Shown: one piece after another, positions 40,095 through 50,950 of the stretch
Layout of the letters: each line of letters begins with the position of its first letter
Position numbering within the stretch: position 1 is the first letter of the stretch
Assembly (NCBI RefSeq): GCF_000143415.4
Contig: NW_003314301.1
Span: forward strand, 716,336-780,335
DNA from: Selaginella moellendorffii
Lineage: Eukaryota; Streptophyta; Lycopodiopsida; Selaginellales; Selaginellaceae
Direction of reading: 5' to 3'
DNA length: 64,000 bases
Program-made: the position numbers and the translations under genes
Notes under the pieces: generated by a model
Databases searched by the model: none
What the model saw: the letters and a program-made list of their open reading frames with translations, nothing else
What the model was told of the DNA's origin: nothing

Positions 40095-42668
40095 ATGCGT
40101 GGAGGATTGCGCGCTTCTATCAGGTTTTCTTTTCCCAGAGCTATCGCCAGGGGCTGTGCAAGCCTTGGAGCTCTCGATCGAACCCAGGGGCTTGAAAATC
40201 CACGCATGGCGCGCAAATGCGGGGCGGATTCCGGCCGTGCCAGGCAAATCTACGCGCAGGTGATCCAGAACAGGGCTGAGATTGACGATTTCATTGCCGA
40301 GGAGCTCGTCCAGATGTTCATACGTTGTGGATCTCTCTCAGACGCCGTGAAATCGCTGGATGAGCTGCGAATCCAGAGCGTGGTCGCGTGGACTGCGACG
40401 ATCTCGGCATTTGCCCGGCTGGGGCATCGCGGCGAGGCATTTTTTCTCTTCCACAGGATGCTGGTGGAGGGTGTTTTGCCAAACAAGGTGAGTTTCATAT
40501 CCATTGCCGGCGCCTGCTCTAGCGAAGACGAGGCTGATTTCCTCTGTGACAGGATAGTCGAGCGAGATCTTCAAAGGGATCGTCTTGTCGGCACAGCTCT
40601 GGTGAATCTCTATGGCAAGTTCCAGAGGCTGGACGAGGCGTGGACGATTTTTTGCGCGCTAGAAGGAAGAGATCTTGTGTCGTGGAACTCCATGCTATCG
40701 GCGTTTAGCGAGCACCAGCAGTGGAGAAGGAGCCTTGAGCTTTTCAAAGCGATGCTGCTTCAAGGTTTGTCTCTGGACAGTATAACATTCCTCGCAGCGC
40801 TCAAAGCTTGTGCCAACTTACGGGATTTGTCACAGGCAAAGCTTGTCCATGGACAAATCTGTGAGAGCGGACTAGAAGGAGCGGACATGGTCGGGAATAC
40901 GATCGTTGATACGTATGGAAAGTGTGGCAGTATCGACGATGCTCTAGCGGCTTTCGAGCGAATTCCAGCCAAAGACATCGTTTCCTGGAACGTCATGCTA
41001 GCATCTCTCAGCCAGAATGGAAGCTGTGCCGAGGCAGTAAAACTTTTCAAGCGAATGCTTCACGAGGGAGAGAGAGCCGAGAAAGTTACAGTCGCGACGC
41101 TGCTCCACTCTTTCGCGAGCCGGGAGTTTTTGCAAGAAGGTGAGCTTCTTCATGATCATATTGTCGAGCTCGGCCTGGATATTGACATTGTCATGGCAAC
41201 CGCGCTGTTGATCATGTATGCCAGGTGCGGAAGCATGGATCGAGCGAGTAAAATGTTCGACACCATCCAGAACAGGGACGTGGTTCTCTGGAACACTTTC
41301 ATTTCATCGCTCGCTCAAGCTGACCGCGTGAAGGATTCCTTCCAGGTGTTCCGAAGAATGCAGCTGGAAGGTGTTCGTCCAAACAAAGTCACATTCGCGA
41401 GCGTCATCGACGTGTGCACAAGCTTAAGTTCGCTGGCGGATGGAATGCTCGTTGCCGCGCTGGTTTTGGAGAGCGGACTTGGCTCCGACACCGTTCTCGG
41501 CAACGCGATCATCGACCTGTATGGGAAGTGTGGAAGCCTCGAAAACGCGTGGGAGGCATTCGACAGGATGGAGAACAAGGACGTGGTTTCCTGGACGACG
41601 ATTCTCGGTGCTTACTCCCAGCACGGGCTTTTCAGCGAGGTGGTCGGGCTTTTCAACAAGATGCTGCTGGAAGGCATAACTCCGAGCACGGTTACGTTCG
41701 TCACGGTTCTTTACGCCTGTGCGGAATGCAAGGCTCTAGAGGTCGGGAAGAAGATCCATGCTCGTGTCATGGAGGCCGGACTGGAATTCGACGAGCTTCT
41801 CTCCAGTGCCATTCGGTCGCTGTACGCGGAGTGTGGCTACTTGGAGGAAGTTTGCAGAGTTTTCCACGGTAGGAAGCAGGAGCAAGAGGTAGCGGCTTGG
41901 AACGGGATGGTGGTAGCCTTGAGTAGACGGGAACTCTTCGACGAGGCAGTGGGACTCTATCGACAGATGCAGCTGGAAGGAGTTCCCGGGGATAAATTCA
42001 CGCTGGTGTCGGTGCTGGAAGCTTGCTCGGAGCTCCCGCTCGTCAAGTCGATCGAGGCCAGAGCTCTAAGTTTGAGGTTGGAGCAGGACGACACGATCAA
42101 CACGGCACTTCTCAAAGCGTACAGCCGGTGTGGAAACATGCGAGACGCGAGGAGAGCTTTCGAGAGAACTCCAAAGAAGGACGTGGTTGCATGGTCGGCT
42201 ATGGTGGGAGCTCACGCTCACCATGGTTGTGGAGAAGCGGCACTGGAGCTCTTCCAGCTCATGCAACTCGACGGCGTCATGCCCAACGACGTCTCCTTCG
42301 TGAGCGTCTTCTCGGCGTGCAGCCACTGCGGCAGTGTGGAGAGAGCTTACGAGTACTTTGTGGGTCTGGAGCAAGACTATGGAGTGAAGATCACGGCCGA
42401 GCACTGGAAGTGTATGATGGATCTGCTGGGACGGGCTGGGCGGCTGGGCGAGGCCGAGAAGTTCTTGAGCAAGATGGAGTTTGAGCCGGACGTGGTGTTG
42501 TGGACGACGCTCTTGGCCGCGTGCAGTGTCCACGGGAACTTTGAGCTGGGGAAGCATGCGGCAAAGCGGATTCTAGAGCTCGACGAGGAAGACGACGCGG
42601 CTCACGTAGTTCTTACGAGCCTCCAGCATTCTTCGCAGAGTGATATCTTGGAGAGTGGCCGGGGATAG
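40095..42668 (+). CDS. Long PLS-class PPR protein with E-type end
   Basis: An intronless gene encodes 857 residues. The basic, Ser/Arg/Ala-rich first 35 residues suit an organelle transit peptide. About 20 repeats in P-L-S order follow, for example DLVSWNSMLSAFSEHQQW, NTIVDTYGKCGSIDDA and DVVSWTTILGAYSQHGLF. The end has the E-motif pattern (EHWKCMMDLLGRAGRLGEAEKFLSKMEFEPDVVLWTTLLAACSVHGNFELGKHAAKRIL) but stops about 25 residues later without E+ or DYW. It may work with a separate DYW protein or may have lost its 3' end. It is divergent from DPE2, with 146 bp between the starts. Confidence 0.87.
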   Translation: MRGGLRASIRFSFPRAIARGCASLGALDRTQGLENPRMARKCGADSGRARQIYAQVIQNRAEIDDFIAEELVQMFIRCGSLSDAVKSLDELRIQSVVAWTATISAFARLGHRGEAFFLFHRMLVEGVLPNKVSFISIAGACSSEDEADFLCDRIVERDLQRDRLVGTALVNLYGKFQRLDEAWTIFCALEGRDLVSWNSMLSAFSEHQQWRRSLELFKAMLLQGLSLDSITFLAALKACANLRDLSQAKLVHGQICESGLEGADMVGNTIVDTYGKCGSIDDALAAFERIPAKDIVSWNVMLASLSQNGSCAEAVKLFKRMLHEGERAEKVTVATLLHSFASREFLQEGELLHDHIVELGLDIDIVMATALLIMYARCGSMDRASKMFDTIQNRDVVLWNTFISSLAQADRVKDSFQVFRRMQLEGVRPNKVTFASVIDVCTSLSSLADGMLVAALVLESGLGSDTVLGNAIIDLYGKCGSLENAWEAFDRMENKDVVSWTTILGAYSQHGLFSEVVGLFNKMLLEGITPSTVTFVTVLYACAECKALEVGKKIHARVMEAGLEFDELLSSAIRSLYAECGYLEEVCRVFHGRKQEQEVAAWNGMVVALSRRELFDEAVGLYRQMQLEGVPGDKFTLVSVLEACSELPLVKSIEARALSLRLEQDDTINTALLKAYSRCGNMRDARRAFERTPKKDVVAWSAMVGAHAHHGCGEAALELFQLMQLDGVMPNDVSFVSVFSACSHCGSVERAYEYFVGLEQDYGVKITAEHWKCMMDLLGRAGRLGEAEKFLSKMEFEPDVVLWTTLLAACSVHGNFELGKHAAKRILELDEEDDAAHVVLTSLQHSSQSDILESGRG

Positions 42669-42883
42669 AACACTTTGGAGCAGAGGTCGTGACACGAAAC
42701 TTTGCAGCACAGCCTACCAATCCAGGTTGTTTTGCAGCCAGTGCCAACGAAGAAGAGGTTTGGGAACACGATCATTGATAAGAGAGAGAGTCCTGTTCAC
42801 GAGGATTTATTTCCAATGTTGGTGACAATCTTACGAGAATCTCTAGATTATATTCAGATGTTTCTCAAAATTTATCACATCTT

Positions 42884-42955
42884 GTGGCTGTAGTTTAGTG
42901 GTGAGAATTCCACGTTGTGGCCGTGGAGACCTGGGCTCGAATCCCAGCAGCCACA
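42884..42955 (+). tRNA. tRNA-His (GTG)
   Basis: The acceptor stem GTGGCTG pairs with CAGCCAC, with discriminator A. The anticodon stem CCACG/CGTGG encloses TTGTGGC with anticodon GTG at 42917-42919. A and B boxes are canonical (TAGTTTAGTGG, GGCTCGAATCC). There is no intron. The sequence is essentially the standard plant nuclear tRNA-His. Confidence 0.96.
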
Positions 42956-43030
42956 TTAAACCCTTTTCAGTAACATTTTGTTTTTTGGTTTAGTTTTTTC
43001 AAAACTTTTCCTTTAGGGCTCTTGCGAAGA

Positions 43031-44029
43031 ATGCTGCTCGGGAGTGCGGCAAATGGAAATGGAATCGTCGTCTTCAAACAATTCAACTCTCGTCAGCTGC
43101 TGAGCGGCAGGATTTCCAGCTGCAAAATTCCTAGCTCGCATTTCCCGCTGTCTAGGAGTCACTTAATTCGATGCGAGGCCGCCTCCAACGCAGGTACTCC
43201 ACCTTCATATCTTTGATCATCAAAATCTCTCTTGTTCTTATTTTCCGATTTCGCTCCATAGCTGTGTCGAGCGTTCCTGGTATCGAGTGGGTCCAAAGAA
43301 CTTTTGATCTCCCACCATATAAAAGGTATGTAAAAAGAAAAAATGCTAGGATTCTAATCTTTGCAATCCAGAGGATGTCACATAATCACTCAGCAAATCT
43401 ACAAGGCCGTGCCGGAGATTAGAAACTTTCGAGTCGGCATTGCTCACATCTTTGGTAAGAACTCCAAGAGAATTGAATCGACGATGTTTTCTTGCAACTT
43501 TTTTGCTCTTGATCGATCTTGTGCGTGATTTGCAGTGATGCACACCTCGGCGAGTCTCACCATCAACGAGAACGCGAGCCCCGACGTGCCACTCGACATG
43601 GAGGACGCCTTAAACAAGATCGCTCCAGAGGTAAGGAAAAATTCTCTCCAGAGTTTCCAATCTGTTTTGCTCCTTGAAATCGTTCTTGAAGGGTCACCAC
43701 TACCGTCATCTCGATGAAGGACTGGATGATATGCCGGGTGAGTAAACTTGGATGGTCATCTCCCTTGCAAACTTCGCGCTACGTTTTTTTCTTCTTCCTG
43801 TGAAGCTCATGTCAAATCTTCGATCATGGGTTGTTCCTTGAGTGTGCCGATCACCGCTGGGAGATTAAATCTTGGAATCTGGCAGGTTGAATGAGCTAGT
43901 GATAGTTTTTTGTCCTCTCCTTGAGTATATCGTGTTGGCTTTTCGTTTTCGCAGGGAATCTGGCTCAACGAGCATAGAGACTATGGAGGCAGTCGAAGGC
44001 TCTGCATCACAATCCACGGACAATGCTGA
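43031..44029 (+). CDS. YjbQ/UPF0047 family protein (secondary thiamine-phosphate synthase type)
   Basis: Seven exons are modelled: 43031-43193, 43262-43325, 43372-43454, 43536-43630, 43692-43737, 43806-43885 and 43955-44029. They give 201 residues in frame. The first roughly 55 residues are rich in Ser, Arg and Lys and look like a plastid transit peptide. The core has the family signatures GCHIITQQI, MHTSASLTINEN and GHHYRHLDEGLDDMPGHVKSSIMG. The C-terminal [29 protein letters not shown] is the diagnostic block with the metal/phosphate-binding H, E and R residues. Bacterial YjbQ shows weak thiamine-phosphate synthase activity. The physiological role in plants is not settled. Confidence 0.88.
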
Positions 44030-44202
44030 GTGTAAATACTACGAAGTGAAAAGCTTATAAGCAAAAGAAAACCATACCTGGAAGTTGTATACAAACAACC
44101 CGAGTCCGAAGGAAGATTTGGTTCTGCCACCATCTTTCTCTGTGAGATCAAACTCGAAAGTTCTCCGTAAATTCTGATCAAACAACAAGATCACAGACAT
44201 TC

Positions 44203-44885
44203 CTAGTGTTTTTTATGTGGTTTCTGAATGCCACGCTTGTACCGGGTAATGGACAGCCAGTTCTGGATCTGTAACAAGAAAGTTCCACACAGGCTTTGCT
44301 AGAAAGATGCCACTAAAGAAATTTGGAAGTACCTGCTTGACCGTGAGGCCCGTCTGGGCTATGAGCTCCTCTCTCTCGAGAAGAGATGGATATGGATGAT
44401 CGGAGTGTTGAGTGATCCAGGACTCGAGAATTTGGACTGATTGACGCGGCAGAGAGTACATGTTCTTGGGCCTCGAAAGTGGAAGAAGCTTAAACCTGCA
44501 TGGATCATCGAAATCTCAAAGAAACGAATCGAGACTACGCAAAAGAGGTGTTCGCTTACCTGATGAGCTTCCTCGGCTTCGATCGCCTCGATCTCGCCTT
44601 TCGGACGGCCGTGTGCTGCCCCGCCATCGCCAGATAGAAGACTGGATGCTTCTCTTCCGGCTCGAATTCGCAGCTGATAGCCGAGCTGTCGGAACAGGCT
44701 GCTGGATCGCAATCGGCCTGGCGCTGCTGCTCCTTGCGCCAAAGTATATCGTCGGCTGGCGTCCAGTCGCAATCCGGATCAAGAATATCGCCGGCGCCTT
44801 CGTCCAGCTCTGGGAGATCGCAAATGTCGCTCAAGACCTGGCTTCCAAACTCCGGAAGCGATTCTTTCCCCGCATTCGCCTCCAT
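44203..44885 (-). CDS. Small TALE-like homeodomain protein, atypical helix 3
   Basis: Three exons (44885-44560, 44495-44333, 44268-44203) encode 184 residues. The N-terminal half is acidic. The C-terminal half holds a homeodomain of TALE type: LPRQSVQILESWITQHSDHPYPS..., with the three-residue loop (H-P-Y-P), then EELIAQTGLTVKQ. After a splice at the usual TALE position comes IQNWLSITRYKRG. The recognition helix reads WLSITR where the family consensus is WFxNxR, so the near-invariant asparagine 51 is absent. No KNOX, ELK or BELL/SKY regions are seen, so it belongs to no standard plant TALE class. Sequence-specific DNA binding is doubtful. The open frame continues upstream of 44885 without conservation-like features, so I start at the ATG at 44885. 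Confidence 0.72.
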
Positions 44886-45117
44886 CGCCCCTGCCAGAGA
44901 GCAAATCGAAGTGAGATTGGAGTGAAATATCACATCTGGAGCAGTAGAATCGCAAGATCGATAGAGAAGAGAGCGGCATAGTACCCGAGGCGAGAGAGCT
45001 CGCGAGGAGAGAACTGGAAGAACCCTACGTAAAGCCTTTGGCCAGAGAAAATTTGAAATGGACGGCGTAGATTCGCTTATTTGCGACGAACGGCTGGGGT
45101 GGCCTAGATCCGACGGC

Positions 45118-46667
45118 TCAGCTGTGAGCCAGTGAGCGGGAAAGCACCTTTGAGTACTTCTGGATGTGGTGCTTGGCTCTTGCGTTGGACATCCAGCTCT
45201 CGATCTAACAAAAACCACGAAAAAAATCACACCGATCGATCGATCGCGCGAAGAACTTTGTCTGGAGAGAAGAAGTAAAAGGAAAGATCACGACGTACCT
45301 GTTTGGTCTGCAATCCGGTTTGGATCACCAGATCGGTTTTCTCCTCCGCGCTCGGGTATGGATTCTCCCTGTTCGCGTCGAGCCACATCGCGAGGATCTC
45401 CTTGGCTCTGGCAGGAAGCTTTGCGACTGGCCTCTTCCTCTCGTATCCAGTCCGGCGGCGGCGGCGCTTGGGAGAAGCAATGGGTGGCGAGAGTGGTGGT
45501 GACATCTCGGACTCTCGACCGAATTCGTCCCTGGCACGCTTGGAGCTCGCGAATTTTGTGCTGCTTCTCTTCTTCTTGGGTTCGTGCTCCTGCTGCTGCT
45601 CGACTGGTTTGTAGGCCGAGTGGAACTCGGTGGCGGTGTCGCAGCACGATGAACTGTTGTTCACGGAGAGGCTGCAAGAGTCCACCACTGATTCCGCGAG
45701 TAGAGGCGTCGACTGATCCAGCATCGTGTAGTTGTCCTTCGAGAGTAAGCTGAGCTCCACGAACCGATCCAGTCTTGGGCTTTGAAGTTTCTTCTCGGTT
45801 CCATGATATCCAGGCACTGCTGACGATCGAGTGTCGGTCCATGTCCTCTCGCCGTCTAATTCTTCTGCTAGATCTTGTTCCCGATAGTTTCCTTCTTCCT
45901 CATGGATCTCGGTGATCTCCAGGCCGGGATGAGCTTGCATGTCGGCATCCTCGTAGAGGATCCCATCCTTCGGCAAGTTGAGTGCGTAAGACATTGTCGA
46001 GGACTCCTCTCGCATAACTCCACTCACCAGCGTTGGTTGATCGTATAGTCCCACTGGAAATAGCTGGAAGTCACCGCTACCGAGATCGCCACCATGACCT
46101 TCCGCCATAGGATCGTTTGGAAAAAGTGGAATCTCGCTGCTCAGAGAAATCTGTGCTTGCTGTGTCTCCAGCGCCTCCGGAATCCCATCCAGAGCCAGTA
46201 GAGGGATCTGCATTTGCCGGAGAGCCGCGTTGATCGCTGAATGATCACACCCCATTCCATCCTGGAACAATCCCCCGTGATCCTTGATGTTGAGCACGAT
46301 CTGGATTGTGCTCTGCTCCTCGGTCCTCGCCGTCCAGCCCTGCGCCGCCTGATCAGCCGAAGCGAAGCACGCCGCGGTCGTCTCCATGAAGATTCCAGTC
46401 TCGCCGGCCTCGTTCCAGTAGGACGACTCGCCCTGTTCTTGCTGCGGCGCCGGCGCGGGATCGCGATTCACGAGATCTTGAGCGTCTTCCTCCGATGTCC
46501 AGGAAGCGAACTCGAAATAATCGTCCGCCATGGATACCGCTGCGCAGCACCGGATCGATCACGTAACGATTCAAGCGCAGAGAGCAAGAATCCATACCTT
46601 GCGCAGCATCGACCGATTCCAGCTCCAGGATCGGCAGCGCTGCGTCGTCCGCCTCCATCGCCACCAA
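45118..46667 (-). CDS. TALE-like homeodomain protein, orphan type
   Basis: Three exons (46667-46598, 46539-45299, 45204-45118) encode 465 residues. A shorter version could start at 46531. The small first exon joins in frame through a 58-bp intron (GTATGG...GCGCAG). Most of the protein is acidic and low-complexity, with a Lys/Arg-rich nuclear signal near the homeodomain (EPKKKRSS, PKRRRRRTGYERKRP). The homeodomain reads LPARAKEILAMWLDANRENPYPSAEEK with the TALE loop, then TGLQTKQ, and after the splice IESWMSNARAKHH. Here asparagine 51 is kept but F49 is M. The shared intron position and loop make it the obvious sister of the gene at 44203, about 230 bp downstream in the same orientation. A transcription factor role is inferred. 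Confidence 0.75.
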
Positions 46668-47639
46668 GAAATGCCCGAGATATCAGGGTTTTCCCGCGCG
46701 AGCGTTCTAGGGCGCCCATAAACCCTAAAAACAGGGCCAGTTTTTAACCATGCAATAATTCCAGAACGTTGGAACAGGTAAAAAGATAAAAAATTGCGAC
46801 GATCTCATCCTCTATGTTGCGGTTGTTTTGTCCGCGAAGCTCTCCACGAAGTTGCAAGAAACGTGGTGGCCCAAGCTAGCTAGGGGCGAAAGTAAAAACT
46901 CCAATTTACCTCCCTCATTTAAACTTTTTCACCCTGTAGCAATTTTCCTTGCTTCTTTGTCCTCCATCGCGAAGGTACCAGGAAGAATTGTCCACCCTAT
47001 AGCTTTGTCCAAAAGTGTGTGCGCCCGGCCCATTCCAAGCAGCACGCAACATGGCCCATTCCGGGCGAAGAGTCGACCACGCAACCTACCAAAGGAGAGA
47101 GACGACCGTACCTATCAATTAATCAAGACCGTACTTATCTCTTTAGGGCTGTGATGAAGCTGCCAGGAAATTGCCGCGTCAGCTAGGCGATAAGACACTG
47201 CGATTTCCGGCACCTGCCGCGAAGGCGCCATTGGCCTTCTTTCCGGCAAGTTGCCGGTAGGTGCCACATTCCGGGGCATATGCCTGCCACGTGGTGGGCC
47301 CCGAACGATTTCCATGTGCGCAATGTGTGTTTCGGTTCAACGAGACCTCCCGCGCTAATGTAAAAGATATAGCGCTGGAAAGAAGGGCGTTAAAGAAAGG
47401 GCCAGGTGCCAGGAAACTTCTTCCCGTGTGCTACACTGGCGCTGTTATAAACATTAGAGAGCCCGGCCAAGGAAGCAATACACGAAGCCGGCCTAGGGTT
47501 TTATATTTTGGGGGTTCTTTCTCCGCCTTCCTCGATCGATAGCTAGAACAGGAGCGTTATGGCGGTGATTCTCGCGAGAATGGAGCTTTGATTCGCTAGA
47601 CGAGCGAGAAATCGAGTGGATCGTGCGGGAAATTTCAGG
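46668..47639. other. Spacer between homeobox and JAZ genes
   Basis: Divergent promoters must lie here. A CACGTGG (G-box core) occurs near 47287. Two copies of GGCCCATTCC(A/G) occur near 47027-47060, of the site II (TGGGCC/GGCCCA) type common in plant promoters. No gene is supported. Confidence 0.5.
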
Positions 47640-49386
47640 ATGTCGAGGGCTAGAACGGATTCCAAGCTCTTTAGAAGCACCGGGAGCGTAGGAAAGCCAG
47701 GGAGGAAACCAGCGGTGGGAGGGTCGCCTGTGGCAGCGGCCGCGGCGTCCTCCATCCCGGTCAAGGAGTCGCCAGATTCCAGCCAGCAGGTGGATCCGGA
47801 TTTGACGAGAGCGCTCAAGCAGATCTTCGAGGTGAGGAACTGCAAGCTCAAAGATCACGGCAGCAGCCACAACAATAACAGTAACAGCAGTAGCAAGAAC
47901 AGTAGCGAGGAATCGTGCCTGACTTTATTTGGGAGGAAGCTGGCCTCGCCGTCGTCCAGTCTGGATGGATCCGACGGGAACACGAAGAATGTGGCAAATC
48001 AGTACTCGCGGCAAGGGACGGACAAGCTCCCTCCTGCTGCCACGGCTCATCTTCTCAAGGAGCTCCACAAGCAAAGGCTCAAACAAAGGGGTAAGTTTTT
48101 CATAGCAGTGAAAATTATATCTAAACGATTTTTCGGTTTGGATTTCTTAGGAATCACTGCCTCGGCCAACGATTTCCCAGACATGGGCGAGATTGAGTTC
48201 GTCCACACTGAGAGAAGACCGGAAGTGTCGACGCTACCACTTCTCAACAATTTACAGGAGAAGAGACCTCTGGTAAGTTTTTGTGACTTGGATCGACGAG
48301 GAGACGAAGACTCATGGGTTGTTTTTCAGGAAAATGCCTCGGATTGCAGCCCTGAAGCAAAGAGGCAGCGGATCGAGAAGGATAAAAGCCTGGATCTGAG
48401 TCTTTCGGTGGAGTTTGGTTCACCAGATGAAGCAGCTCGAGATTCGAACAATACCCAAAGCATGGACATTGCTGCTGAGGAGGAGAGGTAAGACTTTTGA
48501 GGAAATTTCTTCTTTTTGTTAGGCAGTCGTGACTGAAGGTTGTTTGCTCTCTCAGGACACATGCAACCGTGAAGGATCCGGAGCAGCTCACACTCTTCTA
48601 CAATGGCCAAGTCCTCGTGTACGACGACGTTCCATCCGATAAGGTGGGTTCCTTTGTGCCTTTTGCTATAGTGGAACTGTGTATTAACCCTTCGGTTTTT
48701 GCTCTTCAGGCTAAAGCGATCATGGTGTTGGCTAGTAGCATCAGCTCAAAGACATCATGCTATACTCCTTGCCTTGCTGCGGCTACTGCCGCTGCGGCGA
48801 AGGCTACCAGTGCTGCTACTGCTCCGCCTATCGTAGTTCCAACCACGGCAAAAGCATCTAACTCGTTGTACCCATCACCAAAGGGCACCACTCCGGCGGC
48901 AGACAAACGCTCATCGTCAAACGGTAAGCCCGTGCTTTTTGACTCCCACGCATCCGAGCTGACCTCGATCCTCCTCGCGTTACAGACGTCCAAGCAAGGA
49001 AGGCATCCATTAGCAGATTCCTGGTCAAGAGAAAAGACAGGTGTGTATCTCACCACCATCTCGCAAAGACCGAGGATCAAACTCGGTGTTTATGTGTGAC
49101 TTAACTGACGCTTTCTGTTGTGCTTTCCAGGCTGTCTGCCAAGCCAGCCGAGAAGGCCGAGGCGTCGTCAAAGTCGTCCGCGAAAGACATATCGCAGCGC
49201 TCGAGAAGCCCGTCACCGGCAGCGTCGAGCAGTCCCGTGACGCCCCCCAGGGCCTCGCCTCCCAGGCTCGTCGACGAGCTCAAGCTCCAGCTAGAAAAGG
49301 GGGAGATGCTCAAGAGATCCATCCCGGCAAATGCTGGATCAGCAGCAGCAGCAGCAGCAGCACCGAGGCAGTGGATTGGTGTGTAG
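47640..49386 (+). CDS. JAZ (TIFY) jasmonate-type repressor
   Basis: Seven exons are modelled: 47640-48090, 48151-48272, 48330-48487, 48556-48643, 48710-48923, 48986-49040 and 49131-49386. They encode 447 residues in frame. JAZ proteins hold MYC factors inactive until COI1 and a jasmonate ligand trigger their breakdown. The TIFY motif appears as TLFYNGQ in EQLTLFYNGQVLVYDDVPSDK. An EAR repression motif of the LxLxL form is present (LDLSLSV). The Jas motif is ARKASISRFLVKRKDR|LSAK, with the splice between KDR and LSAK. The residues before it (DVQARK) deviate from the LPIARR degron, and the usual final PY is absent. The C-terminus has Ser-rich and poly-Ala tracts. The start is the ATG after an in-frame GTG. 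Confidence 0.88.
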
Positions 49387-50150
49387 AGGCGGTGGAGATG
49401 ATTCGCAGTGCCAAGTTTTAAAGGTTTTGGACTGTGGAAGGCAGCAGCAGCAAGCTAAGAACAGGCCAAACTCAGTCACACACACACAGACACTCTCCTC
49501 TTTACCAAGTGAGAAAACAAAGAGAGTATAGCTTATATTTGATACTTATAACTCTTCTCTTCCAAAATTCTTGTGTATTTCTCTCTTTCTTTCTCTAGTT
49601 TTTTTCTCATCTGGAGAGCATATTCGCTTGATGGATGGATGGATGGATGGAAGGTTGATCACAAACAATGCCCTCGGAAAGATTGTGGAGGGTTGCTTTG
49701 TATAGAACAGACAAAAGCAAAGAAAAATTCTTTGATTAAAACTCTTTGAACGTTCTTCCAAGCTTCTAAAAAATGGGTTGTTTGGCGATCGCTCTCTGTG
49801 GATTTGAATAGATCATTCGCAGCACGAGATGTTTGAATGTTTGAAAGTTTGACACTGGGCTGGCTGGTGCTCGCTGCTTCCAGCGCGTGCGCTGGTCCTA
49901 CCATTCCAGACTACTAAGAATTTCTCTCTAGTTTAAGGCTGTGTCCCAAAAAGGCACATTTAGACCGGCGCTTTCTCTGAGGGGGCGGGGGTGGACAAAA
50001 GTAGGGGCGTGAGTGCATGGAAGCTTCGACGTTTGGTTGGCTAAAGTCGAGTCGCCACACTAGGAGTCAGTGTTTTGCGTTGCGCCAACGTGGAAGGAGA
50101 AGAGAAAAAGATTGGGTTTGAGTGGCCCACTCACACTATAACATGCACAT
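49387..50150. other. JAZ 3' flank with GATG microsatellite
   Basis: This holds the JAZ 3' UTR and flank. A perfect (GATG)n tract of five units lies at about 49630-49650. A short G-run (GGGGGCGGGGG) lies near 49980. No gene is seen. Confidence 0.55.
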
Positions 50151-50794
50151 ACTCTCTTTTGCTATTGGTCCACCACCAAATTTTACACTTCTATGCAAAC
50201 ATCAGGTATATAACTATGTTGTTTAATTTTATTAACAAGGAAAGATATTTGATTATACTAACCAAGATATATAAAAATATCATAATCAGAAATATAAAGT
50301 TCTTCTTCTGAAGATATTTTGCATGAACCATAGAGCAAAGTAATAAATTTTATTAAAACAAAACTAAATGATCTGACTAATATTTGTGTTCATATTGCAT
50401 TATCTCAAAATCTTGACATTGCAAAAAACAATAGCTTCAACAATTATATATTATAGCTTATAACTAATTCTAACTAATGCACTTTTACCAAATAAATGTG
50501 ATTGTAAAGAAAAAGAAAATTAGTTCAAATATTAAAAATTAACTCTTAAACTATTCTTATTTAGGCTGAAAAATAATATTTACTCCAGAATCTGTCTACT
50601 TCTAGAGAATATTTAAGTTAATAATTTTTATATTATTTTGAACTTAAAGTTTTTGTTTTTAAGATAATTTTATACTGTATATAAAAGTGAGGTATAATTT
50701 CCTTAATTCCTTACAAAAACAAATAAAAAGAAAAATATAAAAACTAATTAGATATCATTTTTTACTTAATATAATTAAATTTATAAGTCTTGGG

Positions 50795-50915
50795 ATATAG
50801 GAATAAGTATATTAATTGGGGTTTAGACCCCTACTTATATACAAGGATGAATGGATGAAATTCAGTCCTAAATAAAAGATCTATATACTATAGTATTATA
50901 ATTAATGTATTACCT
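50795..50915 (+). repeat. Direct repeat, copy 1 (possible terminal repeat)
   Basis: Shares ATTAATTGGGGTTTAGACC, TATATACAAG.ATGAAT and CTATAGTATTATAATTA with 52967-53085. Both copies run into a (TA)n tract. Confidence 0.6.
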
Positions 50916-50918
50916 GTG

Positions 50919-50950
<32 letters not shown>

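Noticed and set aside
42689-42893. Extra PPR C-terminus downstream of 42668 in another frame
   Set aside because: The sequence after the stop shows no E+ or DYW motif in any frame, so I do not call a frameshift there.
44556-45230. 224-codon frame that would extend the first homeobox gene upstream of 44885
   Set aside because: The extra part overlaps the end of the neighbouring gene and lacks any protein-like pattern. The ATG at 44885 gives a sensible start after a normal-looking leader.
47280-47295. G-box as a proven jasmonate/MYC site for the JAZ gene
   Set aside because: One CACGTGG core upstream of a JAZ gene is suggestive, but such hexamers are frequent by chance. I mention it only in the spacer entry.
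50917-50950. CRISPR-like or regulatory array
   Set aside because: It is a plain (TA)n(CA)n microsatellite. No spaced repeats of CRISPR type exist in the window, as expected for a plant nuclear genome.
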